A DNA stretch of 64,000 nt, from the NCBI RefSeq assembly GCF_013410745.1, contig NZ_JACCFY010000001.1, positions 620,001 through 684,000 of the forward strand, in the 5' to 3' direction. Under the pieces are notes generated by a model. It worked only from the letters and a program-made list of their open reading frames with translations. It was not told the DNA's origin and ran no database searches. This document shows positions 18,074-31,074 of the stretch, in pieces (within the stretch, counting starts at the first letter, position 1; each line of letters begins with the position of its first letter). The position numbers and the translations under genes are program-made. This stretch comes from Nesterenkonia xinjiangensis (GTDB lineage Bacteria > Actinomycetota > Actinomycetes > Actinomycetales > Micrococcaceae).

Positions 18074-18344
18074 AGGATCAGTACCTCCGTCCAGGTGCAT
18101 CGTTGATGCATCGCGGTCTTTCCGCTGGTCACCTGATCTGACCGTTCATCGGCAGTCCCCTGCCTCGACCAGATGACTCATGTCCATTCTCACCACACCT
18201 GTTCCCTGAAAGGAAGCTCTACAAATGCTTTCTCCCGATACTATGAGGAAGCTCACATGAAGTGTTCAGGTTGCCGCGTGGATCACGCTCTACCTGGATG
18301 GGAGCTGGACGCGAACTCCTCGGACAGACTCACCGAGGACCCGC

Positions 18345-19211
18345 TCAGCTCAGGAGCTCCTCGATGTCCTGGACCGTGAGGATGTCCTCGTCCGCAGGAC
18401 GTTCCGGCTCCTCAGCCTCGTTCCAGTCGCTGAACCGGACGTCGAAGTGGCCGGTTTCGTCCTCGGCCTGGACGGAGAGCAGCACCGGCTCCTCCCCAGC
18501 CCGTACGACGACCTCCCGGCCATCGCCCGTGTAGACCCAGACCTCCTCGCCGTCCCGGGTCTCCGCCGCTGCCTCGAGCTCATCGAAGCCGCCGCCGGAC
18601 TCCAGGCTCTCGCGAAACTCATCCAGCCACTCGGTGATCGTGAAGCCCTCGGGAAAGATCTCCGAGTAGTCCACCCACCGGCCCGCGAACTCGTCCTCCA
18701 GCTCGTCCTCATCGATCTCACCGGGAAACTGCTCCGCGACGGCACGCAGCTCGTCCTCACCGCGCAGGTACGTGGCGTCCTCGAAGGTGATGTACTCGGC
18801 CTGGGCTGCGTCGGACTCCTCCCGCATGGTCAGCGCTGAGCCGTCCACCTGCCCCGAGTAGTGCTGGGTGATGGTGCCGGTGTCCTCGATGTCGACCTCA
18901 CCCTCGACCTCGTCGGCATCAGAGGGCACCTCGGCATCGAGGACCACCGACTCGGCCCGATCCATCGTGTCCCACAGCTGGGACTCGATCTCTGAGATCT
19001 CCGGGGCCTCGTCGTCCGGCTCCTCCTCAGCGATCTCGTCAGGCTCGTCACCCTGATCCTCGGCGCCGTCCGGGTCGACGTCCTCCTGCGCCGCATCCTC
19101 CGGCTGATCATCGTCGGGCGCACAGGCGGTCAGCGTCAACACGGCGATTCCTGCGATGCCGAGCATCTTCGTCGGCAGCGGGGCCGGCCGGGTCTCCAGT
19201 TCCTCAGTCAC
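18345..19211 (-). CDS. Acidic lipoprotein, possible LppX/LolA-like fold (paralogue 1)
   Basis: 288 aa from GTG 19211, with GAAGGAGG upstream. Lipobox LTLTAC near residues 25-30 follows a short basic N-region. Then comes an acidic linker (about 31-70) and a folded part of about 210 residues with alternating beta-strand-like segments: SQLWDTMDRAESVVLDAEV, a YLRGEDEL segment, EVWVYTGDGREVV and a C-terminal FSDWNEAEEPERP. The same order of segments appears in the next gene, so they are paralogues. The pattern recalls LppX/LprG-type or similar Streptomyces lipoproteins that bind lipids, but that is inference from layout, not recognition of a family motif. Confidence 0.7.
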   Translation of the reverse strand: MTEELETRPAPLPTKMLGIAGIAVLTLTACAPDDDQPEDAAQEDVDPDGAEDQGDEPDEIAEEEPDDEAPEISEIESQLWDTMDRAESVVLDAEVPSDADEVEGEVDIEDTGTITQHYSGQVDGSALTMREESDAAQAEYITFEDATYLRGEDELRAVAEQFPGEIDEDELEDEFAGRWVDYSEIFPEGFTITEWLDEFRESLESGGGFDELEAAAETRDGEEVWVYTGDGREVVVRAGEEPVLLSVQAEDETGHFDVRFSDWNEAEEPERPADEDILTVQDIEELLS

Positions 19212-19272
19212 GTGGTGCCTCCTTCAGACGGTCCGTCCTCTTCCGTTCCGCCGCGCGACAGGCGCGGCTCCA

Positions 19273-20163
19273 TCAGCCCTGCTCGACGTCCTCGACGTCC
19301 TCGGCGTCGTCGACCTCGTCGTCGGGACCGTCCCCGGTCTCCTGGTCGGTCGGCCAGCCCTGCTGTTCGGCGATGGCATCGAAGATGTCGTCCAGAGTGA
19401 TGACGTTCTCAGGCTCATCCGGAGTCTCCGTGGAGTTCCAGTCGGCGAAGGTGTAGCTGCTGTCCTCGTCACGCAGCTGCAGCAGGTGCGGCTGCCCGTC
19501 GGCGGCCACCACGTACTCCGCCTCGCCGTCCTCTTCCGCGTAGACGTAGACCTCCTGGCCGTCCCGAGTCTCCCGGGCACCGGCGACGTCGTCGAGGTCG
19601 GCCTCCCGGAGCTCGCGCTGCCAGATGGTCAGGAAGTCCTCGGCGGAGAAGATCGAGGCGGAGCCGTCGGCGGAGAACTCCACCCACTGGTCCGCCACCA
19701 GCTCATCGATGAACCCCGGCTCGACCGCCGCGGCCACATCCTCGTCGAGCTCGCTGTAGAGCAGGGCTCCGAAGTCCTCGCCCCGGAAGTACTCGACGCC
19801 GTCGACCATCCGCTGGGTGAAGGTGTTCCCCTCACCGGCGGCGTAGCTCATCTCCGAATCAGATCCGTCCAGCGCCCCGGTGATGGTGATGTCTCCGACG
19901 GTGTCCTCGTCGATCTCGTCGAAGAGCTCATCCAGGTCCGCCTCGCCGGCCTCGACCTGACCCTCGATGGTGACGGTCTCGGCCGCGAGCATCGTCTCCC
20001 ACATCTGATCCTGGATCTCGGCGAAGCTGGGGACCTCGGCCTCAGAGGCGGTGCCGGGGTCAGGGGCGTCCTGACCATCGTCGGAGAACGGGTTCGACCC
20101 GCAGGAGGCGAGCATCAGCGTCCCGGCGATCGCCAGGCCGGTCAGCGCAGTGGGCTTCATCAT
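19273..20163 (-). CDS. Acidic lipoprotein, possible LppX/LolA-like fold (paralogue 2)
   Basis: 296 aa from ATG 20163; lipobox MLASC at residues 17-21. Shared pattern with the 18345-19211 product: QDQMWETMLAAETVTIEGQV, EYFRGEDFG, QEVYVYAEEDGEAEYVV, FADWNSTETPDEP. The last 35 residues are an acidic low-complexity tail. The gap to paralogue 1 is 61 nt in the same direction, so they may be co-transcribed from a -10 at 20240-20235. No catalytic motif is seen; surface or cargo-binding lipoprotein is the safest description. Confidence 0.7.
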   Translation of the reverse strand: MMKPTALTGLAIAGTLMLASCGSNPFSDDGQDAPDPGTASEAEVPSFAEIQDQMWETMLAAETVTIEGQVEAGEADLDELFDEIDEDTVGDITITGALDGSDSEMSYAAGEGNTFTQRMVDGVEYFRGEDFGALLYSELDEDVAAAVEPGFIDELVADQWVEFSADGSASIFSAEDFLTIWQRELREADLDDVAGARETRDGQEVYVYAEEDGEAEYVVAADGQPHLLQLRDEDSSYTFADWNSTETPDEPENVITLDDIFDAIAEQQGWPTDQETGDGPDDEVDDAEDVEDVEQG

Positions 20164-20234
20164 CAGGGCCTCTCAGCAGCTGGGGCAGGTGCGGACGTCT
20201 CGCCCGACCTCAGGGCAGGGTAATCCGGAGCGTG

Positions 20235-20240
20235 ACTATA
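20235..20240 (-). promoter_or_regulatory. Candidate -10 box of the lipoprotein operon
   Basis: TATAGT on the minus strand, 71 nt before the ATG of the first lipoprotein gene; the best -10 match in the intergenic region. A TTGAGG lies 20 nt upstream, too far for a good -35. Confidence 0.4.
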
Positions 20241-20333
20241 CTGACGGATCCTGACGGCCGCCTCAATGTGAGCTGGACGCGTGTCATCGGATCCGCTCAA
20301 CCCGGCACCCCGTGGGCGGCTCCGAAAGGCCTG

Positions 20334-22025
20334 TCACACCAGCCGGGCATCACCCTCGCGCCGAACGCGCAGCCAGCGGTACCCATAGGCGTCCAGCCCG
20401 ATCTCCGTGTGCCCGGCGGCATCGAGCGTGCAGGTGCCGGGCTGCAGCAGGTCCACCAGCTCGGCGCCCTCCTCCAGATCATCCAGCTCGAATCCGACGA
20501 GGGCGGGCTCCGGCGCCAGATTGTGCAGCAGCACCATCGCTGATCCTCGCCAGGTCATCCTGTGCACCAGCACCTGGTGGTGCGGCTGCTCGATGACCTC
20601 CACCTCGCCCCAGCCCAGCTCGGGTGACTCCCGGTATCGCTGACAGAGCCTGGTGACGTGCTGCAGCAGAGAATCCTCGTCACGCCGCGCAGCTGCCGCG
20701 TTGACATGCTCGGGGCCATAAGGGCCCTCCACCAAGGGCCGAGGAAGACGACTGGGACGGGCGGCGGAGAATCCGCCGTTCTTCTCCGCCGACCACTGCA
20801 TCGGAGTCCGGACCGCGGCGCGGCCCTCCAGGTCCAGCCGCTCCCCCATGCCGATCTCCTCACCGTAGAACATCACCGGGGTGCCGGGCAGGGCGAAGAG
20901 CAGCGAGTAGGCCATCTTGAGCCGACGCGGATCACCGTCCACCATCGGCGGCAGCCGCCGCTTCAGGCCACGGCCGAAGAGCTGCATCTCCTCCTCGGGT
21001 CCGAACTCCGCGAAGATCTCCTCCCGCTCGGAATCGCTGAGCAGGTCTAAGGTGAGTTCGTCGTGGTTGCGCAAGAAGTTCGCGTACTGGCAGGTCTCGG
21101 GCAGCCCACCGGGCCGGGCGCGCAGCGCCTCGGCGATCGGCCGGGCGTCCTGTCGAGCCATCGCCAAGAACGTCTTCTGGTTGGTGAGGAAGTCGAACTG
21201 CATGGTCAGCTGATCGCCGGCCTCACCCCCGAAGAAGTCCACCTGCTCCGCATGCGGCAGGTTCACCTCACCGAGCATGATGCCGGCGCCGTTTCCGGAG
21301 GAGCGCCGCTGCAGGAACCCGCGCAGCGACCGCAGATAGTCATGCGGCTCATCGAAGTCGCGATGCTCCCGGAGGCCGATGGTGTTCTCATTCAGCGCGA
21401 ACGGCACCGCATCCACACGGAACCCGTCCACTCCCATCTGCAGCCAGAAGCCCATGGTCCGTTCGATGGCCTCCCGCACCTGCGGATTGGCGGTGTTCAA
21501 GTCCGGCTGGTGGCTGAAGAAGTGGTGCAGGTAGTGCTCGCCCGTCTTCTCGTCGTAGCTCCAGATGCCGTCCTCGACGTCGGGGAACATGGTCTGGTCC
21601 GAGGTGTCCGGCGGGGTGTCGGAGCGCCACACGTAGAAGTCCCGGTACGGGCTGTCCCGCGAAGAGCGGGACCGCCGGAACCAGGGATGTCTCTCCGAGG
21701 TGTGATTGATGACCAGGTCGATGATCACGCGGATTCCGCGATCATGGGCCACCCGGACGAACTCGACGACGTCGCCGTGGTCTCCGTAGCGCTGGTCCAC
21801 CCCGTACATGTCCTGGACGTCGTAGCCGTCATCGAGCCGGGGTGAGGGGTAGAACGGCATGAGCCACAGGCAGGTGACCCCCACCTCGGCGAGGTAGTCG
21901 ACGCGCTGGGTCAGGCCGGCGAAGTCCCCCACGCCGTCTCCGTCGGAGTCCAGGAACGTCGCCACGTCCAGGCAGTACACGACGGCGTTCTTGTACCAGA
22001 GGTCGGCGGTGTCAGCGATGCGCAT
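20334..22025 (-). CDS. GH13 alpha-amylase family enzyme, trehalose-synthase-like
   Basis: 563 aa from ATG 22025 with GAAGGAGGAT upstream. The GH13 catalytic triad is visible: nucleophile Asp205 in GFRVDAVPF, acid/base Glu253 in LGEVN, and Asp322 in FLRNHDE; His108 in VINHTS completes the set. The N-terminus WYKNAVVYCLDVATFLDSDG resembles trehalose synthase (maltose alpha-glucosyltransferase). No signal peptide, so intracellular. It could make or break trehalose or maltose; with the acid pairing unresolved, subfamily assignment is probable only. It is last in a four-gene run with an LLM oxidoreductase, a gamma-carbonic anhydrase and a dehydrogenase. Confidence 0.85.
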   Translation of the reverse strand: MRIADTADLWYKNAVVYCLDVATFLDSDGDGVGDFAGLTQRVDYLAEVGVTCLWLMPFYPSPRLDDGYDVQDMYGVDQRYGDHGDVVEFVRVAHDRGIRVIIDLVINHTSERHPWFRRSRSSRDSPYRDFYVWRSDTPPDTSDQTMFPDVEDGIWSYDEKTGEHYLHHFFSHQPDLNTANPQVREAIERTMGFWLQMGVDGFRVDAVPFALNENTIGLREHRDFDEPHDYLRSLRGFLQRRSSGNGAGIMLGEVNLPHAEQVDFFGGEAGDQLTMQFDFLTNQKTFLAMARQDARPIAEALRARPGGLPETCQYANFLRNHDELTLDLLSDSEREEIFAEFGPEEEMQLFGRGLKRRLPPMVDGDPRRLKMAYSLLFALPGTPVMFYGEEIGMGERLDLEGRAAVRTPMQWSAEKNGGFSAARPSRLPRPLVEGPYGPEHVNAAAARRDEDSLLQHVTRLCQRYRESPELGWGEVEVIEQPHHQVLVHRMTWRGSAMVLLHNLAPEPALVGFELDDLEEGAELVDLLQPGTCTLDAAGHTEIGLDAYGYRWLRVRREGDARLV

Positions 22026-22038
22026 GGGTGATCCTCCT

Positions 22039-23043
22039 TCAGCGGGTCCGCAGTGCCGGCAAGACGTGTTCGCCGGCGACCTCGAGCCAGGGCCGCTGCT
22101 CCTGGCCCACATGATGCAGATAGAGCGCCTCGAAGCCGGCCTCGAGGTCTTCGGCGAGATGCTCGACGTGCGCCTGCGGCGAGTCAGAGGTCCGCACCGC
22201 GTCCAGCACCCGGTGCAGCGAGACCTCCTCAGCGGCGCTGTCGAAATGCTCCGCAGTGGGCATGTCCTGGTCCAGCGGCGGGCCGAAGACATTGGTCCGC
22301 CACTGATCGTGGGCGATCTCCTCGGCCTGCCCCCGGGTGGGAGCCCAGGAGAGGTGGACCTGCAGCATCACCGGGCCGGAGCCGCCGGCCTCACGGTAGG
22401 CCGCCAGCACGTCCCGTTCGGCGTGTCCCGGCTGATTGAGCGTGATCATGCCCTCCGCCCACGCGGCGGCACGTCGGGCGGACTCCGGGGTGATGCAGGC
22501 GGCGTAGAGCGGGACCGGGCGCTCGGGCAGGTCGTAGAGGACGGCGTCGTCCACGCTCACCAGGCCTTCGTGGGTGACCCGTTCACCGCGGTGCAGGCGT
22601 CTGATGACGTCCACGCACTCCTCCAGCCGACGTCGGCGGGTCTCCAGATCCGGCCAGCGATCCCCGGTGATGTGCTCGTTCATCGCCTGGCCGGCGCCCA
22701 GCGCCGTCCACACCCGTCCGGGGAACATCTCCCCCAGGGTGGCGTAGGCCTGGGCGACGACGGCGGGATGGTACCGCTGGCCGGGGGCGTTGACCGCGCC
22801 GATCGGATACTCGGTGGAGGCCAGCGCGGCGCCCAGCCAGGACAGCGTGAAGCCGGAGTGGCCCTGCCGTGCCGACCATGGCATGAAGTGATCCGAGCTC
22901 ATGGCGCCGTCGAAGCCGACCTGTTCGGCCAGCTGCACGTCACGCAGCAGCTGGGAGGGAGCGATCTGCTCCTGAGAGGCATGGAAGCCCAGGCGGGGGA
23001 CGCCCTCGTCCCCGGCGGAGCGGGCGGGAGCGGAGGTGCTCAT
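22039..23043 (-). CDS. LLM-class flavin-dependent oxidoreductase
   Basis: 334 aa. Luciferase-like (bacterial luciferase/F420 oxidoreductase) barrel: AEQVGFDGAMSSDHF near 40-55, RVWTALGAGQAMNEHITG near 112-128 and RRRRLEECVDVIRRL are hallmark segments. It resembles a subfamily predicted to use FMN rather than F420 that I recall next to alpha-amylase-family genes, as here. The gene ends 13 nt before the GH13 start and begins 2 nt after the gamma-carbonic-anhydrase stop, so it is tightly co-transcribed. The substrate is unknown. Confidence 0.82.
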   Translation of the reverse strand: MSTSAPARSAGDEGVPRLGFHASQEQIAPSQLLRDVQLAEQVGFDGAMSSDHFMPWSARQGHSGFTLSWLGAALASTEYPIGAVNAPGQRYHPAVVAQAYATLGEMFPGRVWTALGAGQAMNEHITGDRWPDLETRRRRLEECVDVIRRLHRGERVTHEGLVSVDDAVLYDLPERPVPLYAACITPESARRAAAWAEGMITLNQPGHAERDVLAAYREAGGSGPVMLQVHLSWAPTRGQAEEIAHDQWRTNVFGPPLDQDMPTAEHFDSAAEEVSLHRVLDAVRTSDSPQAHVEHLAEDLEAGFEALYLHHVGQEQRPWLEVAGEHVLPALRTR

Positions 23044-23045
23044 GG

Positions 23046-23567
23046 TCAGGCCGGCTCGGCGTGGCTGTGGGCGTCCTTCAGACCCAGGTAGATCTCCGCG
23101 TTCTTCGCCAGGCCGGAGACCTCCTCGTCGGTGAGCTCGCGGCGCACCTTGGCCGGGACGCCGGCGACCAGAGAACGCGGAGGGATCACCGTCCCCTCCA
23201 GCACGAGGGCTCCTGCGGCCACCAGGCTCTGCTCCCCGATGACGGCTCCGTTCAGCAGCGTCGCCCCCATGCCGATCAGGCTGTCGGCGCCGACCGTGGA
23301 GCCGTGCACCACGGCGCCGTGGCCCACTGAGACGCCCGCGCCCAGAGTGCAGGGGAAGCCCTCGTCGGCGTGGAGGACCACGTTGTCCTGCAGGTTGGTG
23401 CCGGCGCCGACGGTGATCCGGGCGGAGTCACCGCGCACCGACACGCCGTAGAAGGCCGAGGAGTCAGGTTCCATGAGGACGTCGCCGGTGATCGCCGCGG
23501 TCGGGGCGAGGAAGACGCCGGCCCCGATGGAGGGCGTCCTGCCCTTCACGGTGAGGATATGTGCCAT
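23046..23567 (-). CDS. Gamma-carbonic anhydrase family protein (left-handed beta-helix)
   Basis: 173 aa made of hexapeptide repeats that fold into a left-handed beta-helix trimer. Metal-ligand histidines occur as His66 (NVVLHADEG), His83 and His88 (GVSVGHGAVVHG), the Cam/CaiE/YrdA pattern. Such proteins are zinc or iron carbonic anhydrases or acyl-related enzymes of unsettled function. Start at ATG 23567. It lies between the hydroxyacid dehydrogenase and the LLM oxidoreductase; the stop is 2 nt before the latter's start. Confidence 0.88.
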   Translation of the reverse strand: MAHILTVKGRTPSIGAGVFLAPTAAITGDVLMEPDSSAFYGVSVRGDSARITVGAGTNLQDNVVLHADEGFPCTLGAGVSVGHGAVVHGSTVGADSLIGMGATLLNGAVIGEQSLVAAGALVLEGTVIPPRSLVAGVPAKVRRELTDEEVSGLAKNAEIYLGLKDAHSHAEPA

Positions 23568-23639
23568 GTTCCGGTCCTCTCTGATCGGATGGTCGGTGCA
23601 GGGGGTCCGCTGAGCCGTGAGCGGGCCGGCGCCGCGAGC

Positions 23640-24557
23640 TCAGTACCCCTGGGCCGGGTCGACGACGCCGACCGGCGGCTCGCCGTCGCGCAGGCGGCGG
23701 TGGTTCTCCAGGATGCGCTCACGCAGCAGCGGGACCACCATCGCCTTGGTGTCAGCAGTGTGAGGGGTGATCAGGCAGTTCTCCAGCTCCCAGAGGGGGT
23801 GCCCCTCGGGAAGCGGCTCCGGCTCGGTGACGTCGAGCCCGGCACCGCGGAGCTTGCCGCTGCGCAGCGCATCCACCAGGGCGTCATGATCGATCAGCCT
23901 GCCGCGCCCGACGTTCGAGACCACTGCGCCGTCCGCCAGCAGTGCCAGCTGCTCGGCGCCGATCATCTTCTCCGTGGCCGGAGTGACCGCGGCGGCCAGG
24001 GCGAGGACGTCGGCGCCCTCGAGCGCCTCCTCCAGTCGGTCCTGGGACACGGTCCGATCCGCTCCCTCGAGGGGGGTCTCGGTGCGGCGAACCACGGTGA
24101 CATGAGTGTCGAAGGCCTTGTAGAGGCGCACCATCTCGGCGGCCACTCCCCCGGCTCCGAGGACCACGCAGCGCAGCCCGTTCAGCGAGATGCCGCCTTC
24201 GTCGCCCCAGCTGGTCGCCTTCGCCCGGGCCTTCAGCCCACGCAGCGCCGCCAGGGTCAGCAGGAGTCCATGCTCACCGACCGGCGCGGCATAGGAGCCC
24301 TTGGCCGAGGTCCAGAGTCGTTCCGGGAAGCGGCGAAGGATCTGCCCGTACTTCTCGATCCCGGCGCTGGGGAGCTGCACCCACTCGACCTGGGGGTTCT
24401 GCTCGAGGACCTCCTCGAGGTTGAAGCTCTTGAACATGCCGGTCACCACGACGCCGGTGGGGCGCTCGTCCGCCCCGACGACGTCGGCGCCCTGAGCCTC
24501 CAGTCCGGAGACGAGCTCCTGCTCCCCCTCGGGAAGGATGTGGATGCGTGATGTCAC
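23640..24557 (-). CDS. D-2-hydroxyacid dehydrogenase family protein (NAD-binding)
   Basis: 305 aa from GTG 24557 (GGAG upstream); longer in-frame starts lack support. The NAD fold is at residues about 125-260: VVLGAGGVAAEMVRL is a variant of the GxGxxG loop. Catalytic elements of the family are present as NVGRGRLIDHDALVDAL (Arg), LDVTEPEPLPEGHPLW (Glu) and ITPHTAD (His). It reduces or oxidises a 2-hydroxyacid in the cytosol; the substrate is not deducible. First gene of the run leading to the GH13 enzyme; 72 nt separate it from the gamma-carbonic anhydrase. Confidence 0.85.
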   Translation of the reverse strand: MTSRIHILPEGEQELVSGLEAQGADVVGADERPTGVVVTGMFKSFNLEEVLEQNPQVEWVQLPSAGIEKYGQILRRFPERLWTSAKGSYAAPVGEHGLLLTLAALRGLKARAKATSWGDEGGISLNGLRCVVLGAGGVAAEMVRLYKAFDTHVTVVRRTETPLEGADRTVSQDRLEEALEGADVLALAAAVTPATEKMIGAEQLALLADGAVVSNVGRGRLIDHDALVDALRSGKLRGAGLDVTEPEPLPEGHPLWELENCLITPHTADTKAMVVPLLRERILENHRRLRDGEPPVGVVDPAQGY

Positions 24558-24710
24558 GAGGACTCCGATCAGTTGACTGCCCGCGCCGGCACCCCAGGGG
24601 CCGGTGCGGCGGAATGTGCTGCAGAGCACCATCCTACGGGGATCCCACCTGCTGCGCCGGAGAGGTGACGGGGACGATGCCCCGTGCAGGCACGGCCCCG
24701 GTCCATGCAC

Positions 24711-24748
24711 GAAGGGCCCGGGCTCCCGCACGGGAGACCGGACCCTTC
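24711..24748 (-). terminator. Terminator downstream of icd
   Basis: 18-nt arms (24711-24728 and 24731-24748) starting GAAGGG and ending CCCTTC with two mismatches or wobbles, located 56 nt past the isocitrate dehydrogenase stop. Confidence 0.7.
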
Positions 24749-24803
24749 ATGGATCAGCCGTGGACTACGGCGTCCTCGACTGAGACGCCTCAGCTGAGGC
24801 TCA

Positions 24804-28476
<3,673 letters not shown>

Positions 28477-28580
28477 CACCCCTTCCGAGGGTGTTCGCAC
28501 CGATGGGTGGTCATCGCCAGCGGGCGTGACCACCCCCGCGTGGCCATGCTCGCACGCCGACGGGCATCTTGCCCGTCAGG

Positions 28581-30254
28581 TCAGTGGAAGAAATGTCGCG
28601 CCCCGGTGAGGTACATCGTCAGACCGGCCTCCTCCGCCGCGTCGACGACCTCCTGGTCACGCTGGGATCCACCCGGCTGCACCACGGCGCGCACGCCGGC
28701 GGCGATGAGGGTCTGCAGCCCGTCAGCGAAGGGGAAGAAGGCGTCGGAGGCGGCCACCGCGCCACGGGCCCGGTCCACGCCGTCACCCGCCAGCGTGTTG
28801 GCGCGCTGCACGGCCAGCCGGCAGGAGTCCAGGCGGTTGACCTGACCCATGCCGATGCCCACCGTCGCCCCCTGGCGGGCCAGCAGGATGGCATTGGACT
28901 TCACCGAGCGGACGGCTCGCCAGGCGAACTCCAGATCAGCCAGGGTGTCGTCATCGGCGGACTCACCGGAGGCCAGCTTCCACCGGCCGGCGGAGTCGCC
29001 CTCCGCCTGCAGGGCGTCCGAGGCCTGCAGCAGCATGCCGCCGGAGATCTGCTTGTACTCCACCCGGTCACGGCGATGCCCTGCGGGCAGCCGGAGCAGA
29101 CGGATGTTCTTCTTCCGGGTGAGGATCTGCAGCGCCTCGTCCTCAAAACCTGGGGCGACGACCACTTCGGTGAAGATCTCCGAGACGGTGGCGGCCATCT
29201 CCGCGGTGACCGTGCGGTTCGCCGCGATGACCCCGCCGAAGGCCGAGAGCGGATCGCAGGCGTGGGCCCGGCGGTGCGCCTCGGCCACCGACTCGCCCAC
29301 GGCCACCCCGCACGGGTTGGCGTGCTTGATGATCGCCACCGCAGGGGCGTCGAAGTCATAGGCGGTGCGGACCGCCGCGTCGGCGTCGACATAGTTGTTG
29401 TAGCTCATCGCCTTGCCGTGGAGGGTCTCCGCCTGGGCGAGGCCCGGGGCGGCGTGGGTCTCCCCGTACAGCGCGGCCGGCTGGTGCGAGTTCTCCCCGT
29501 AGCGCAGCCCGGTGATCCGCTCCAGGGCCAGGCCCGCGTAGGGCGGGAACTGCAGCGGCTTGTCGTCACGGGACAGCGGCGGAGCCGGCACCGAGGCGGC
29601 GTCGAAGTCGTCGTCGAACTGCTGGGAGGTCCACCGGGCGACCGCGGTGTCGTAGGCGGCCGTGTGCGCGAAGGCCAGGGCGGCCAGGCGTTTCCGGGTG
29701 GGCAGGCTGAAACCGCCCTGATCAGCGGCGGAGACCACCTCGGCATAGCGCAGCGGATCCACCACCACCGCCACCGAGGCATGGTTCTTCGCCGCCGCGC
29801 GCACCATCGAGGGGCCGCCGATGTCGATCTGCTCGACGATCTCGTCCTCCGAGGCGCCGGAGGCGACCGTCTCGGCGAACGGGTACAGGTTGACCACCAC
29901 CAGGTCGAAGGGCGCGATCTCCAGCTCCTCGAGCTGGGCGCGGTGATCCTCACGACGGCGATCGGCCAGGATCCCGGCATGCACCCGCGGATGCAGGGTC
30001 TTCACCCGTCCATCCAGACACTCGGCGAAGCCGGTGACCTCGGAGACCTCGGTGACCGGCACGCCGGCGTCGGCGATCCGCTTCGCAGTGGAGCCGGTGG
30101 AGACCAGCTCGACACCCGCGGCATGGAGCCCCTGGGCGAGCTCGGTCAGGCCGGTCTTGTCATAGACCGAGACCAGGGCGCGCCGGATGGGCTGCCGCTC
30201 CGTGGCGGAGGGGGTCTCCTCCGGGGTGGGACTGGTGTTGTGCACGTTCGACAC
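28581..30254 (-). CDS. purH: Bifunctional AICAR formyltransferase/IMP cyclohydrolase
   Basis: 557 aa from GTG 30254, preceded by GAAGGAG; upstream in-frame codons are GC-rich leader. The IMP cyclohydrolase (MGS-like) domain occupies about 20-160 ([44 protein letters not shown]), the AICAR transformylase domain about 165-557 ([20 protein letters not shown]). Carries out the last two steps of IMP synthesis, consuming the 10-formyl-THF made by FolD. The -10 TAGACT at 30370-30365 gives a leader of about 110 nt. Confidence 0.96.
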   Translation of the reverse strand: MSNVHNTSPTPEETPSATERQPIRRALVSVYDKTGLTELAQGLHAAGVELVSTGSTAKRIADAGVPVTEVSEVTGFAECLDGRVKTLHPRVHAGILADRRREDHRAQLEELEIAPFDLVVVNLYPFAETVASGASEDEIVEQIDIGGPSMVRAAAKNHASVAVVVDPLRYAEVVSAADQGGFSLPTRKRLAALAFAHTAAYDTAVARWTSQQFDDDFDAASVPAPPLSRDDKPLQFPPYAGLALERITGLRYGENSHQPAALYGETHAAPGLAQAETLHGKAMSYNNYVDADAAVRTAYDFDAPAVAIIKHANPCGVAVGESVAEAHRRAHACDPLSAFGGVIAANRTVTAEMAATVSEIFTEVVVAPGFEDEALQILTRKKNIRLLRLPAGHRRDRVEYKQISGGMLLQASDALQAEGDSAGRWKLASGESADDDTLADLEFAWRAVRSVKSNAILLARQGATVGIGMGQVNRLDSCRLAVQRANTLAGDGVDRARGAVAASDAFFPFADGLQTLIAAGVRAVVQPGGSQRDQEVVDAAEEAGLTMYLTGARHFFH

Positions 30255-30364
30255 GTACGCTCCTTCTCTCCGACACGGCTGGAGGGCAGGACCCCTGCAG
30301 GTCCCGCCGCTGCGGGGCACGGCGGCCGGCCGCACCCCGGCTGCGGGCACAGCGGGCCTCGCTC

Positions 30365-30370
30365 AGTCTA
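30365..30370 (-). promoter_or_regulatory. Candidate -10 box of purH
   Basis: TAGACT on the minus strand, 110 nt before the GTG. It is the same hexamer as the glyA -10, and both leaders are about 100 nt and GC-rich; no riboswitch is recognised. Confidence 0.4.
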
Positions 30371-30393
30371 GCGCCCCGCACCGGGACGCCGCC

Positions 30394-31074
30394 TCACTCC
30401 TCGAACTTGTAGCCCAGGCCGCGCACCGTGATCAGGTGCTGCGGCTGGGAGGGGTCCGGCTCGATCTTCGCGCGCAGGCGCTTCACGTGCACATCAAGGG
30501 TCTTGGTGTCCCCCACATAGTCGGAGCCCCACACGCGATCGATGAGCTGACCGCGGGTCAGCACCCGCCCGGAGTTGCGCAGCAGCATCTCCAGCAGCTC
30601 GAACTCCTTCAGCGGCAGGCTCACCGTCTCCCCGCCCACCTCCACATGATGCCGCTCCACGTCCATGCGCACCGGGCCGGCGGCCACCGTGGCGGTGTCG
30701 TCGATCTCGGTGTCCACATGACGGCGCAGCACCGCTCGGACCCGTGCCAGCAGCTCCCGGGAGGAATAGGGCTTGGTGACATAGTCATCGGCCCCGAGCT
30801 CCAGGCCCACGACCTTGTCGATCTCCGAGTCCTTGGCGGTGAGCATGATCACCGGCACATTGGAGCGCTGCCGGATCTGCCGGCACACCTCCGTGCCCGG
30901 CTGTCCGGGCAGCATCAGGTCCAGCAGGACCAGATCGGCCCCCTCCTTGTCGAAGAGCTCCACAGCACGGAGGCCGTCGTCGGCGACGGAGACCTCATAT
31001 CCCTCCTTCTCCAGGGTGTACGACAGGGCCTCGGAGAATGAAGCCTCGTCTTCGACGATGAGAATCCTGGTCAC
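30394..31074 (-). CDS. regX3: Response regulator, OmpR/PhoB family (RegX3/PhoP-like)
   Basis: 226 aa, GTG start overlapping the kinase stop by 4 nt. Receiver domain 1-115 with phospho-acceptor Asp52 (VLLDLMLPGQPG) and conserved Lys in MLTAKD; winged-helix DNA-binding domain about 130-226 (LTRGQLIDRVWGSDY, KTLDVHVKRLRAKIE). Gene order kinase-regulator with phoU divergent and gpmA nearby matches the phosphate-starvation systems SenX3-RegX3 and PhoR-PhoP of actinobacteria. It likely activates phoU and phoX through GTTCA-type repeats. Confidence 0.92.
   Translation of the reverse strand: MTRILIVEDEASFSEALSYTLEKEGYEVSVADDGLRAVELFDKEGADLVLLDLMLPGQPGTEVCRQIRQRSNVPVIMLTAKDSEIDKVVGLELGADDYVTKPYSSRELLARVRAVLRRHVDTEIDDTATVAAGPVRMDVERHHVEVGGETVSLPLKEFELLEMLLRNSGRVLTRGQLIDRVWGSDYVGDTKTLDVHVKRLRAKIEPDPSQPQHLITVRGLGYKFEE

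Noticed and set aside
18173-18379. Plus-strand open frame of 68 codons with CSGC motif between lipoprotein genes
   Set aside because: No ribosome-binding site, runs into the 3' end of a minus-strand lipoprotein gene, and composition matches the leader of lipoprotein B rather than a gene.
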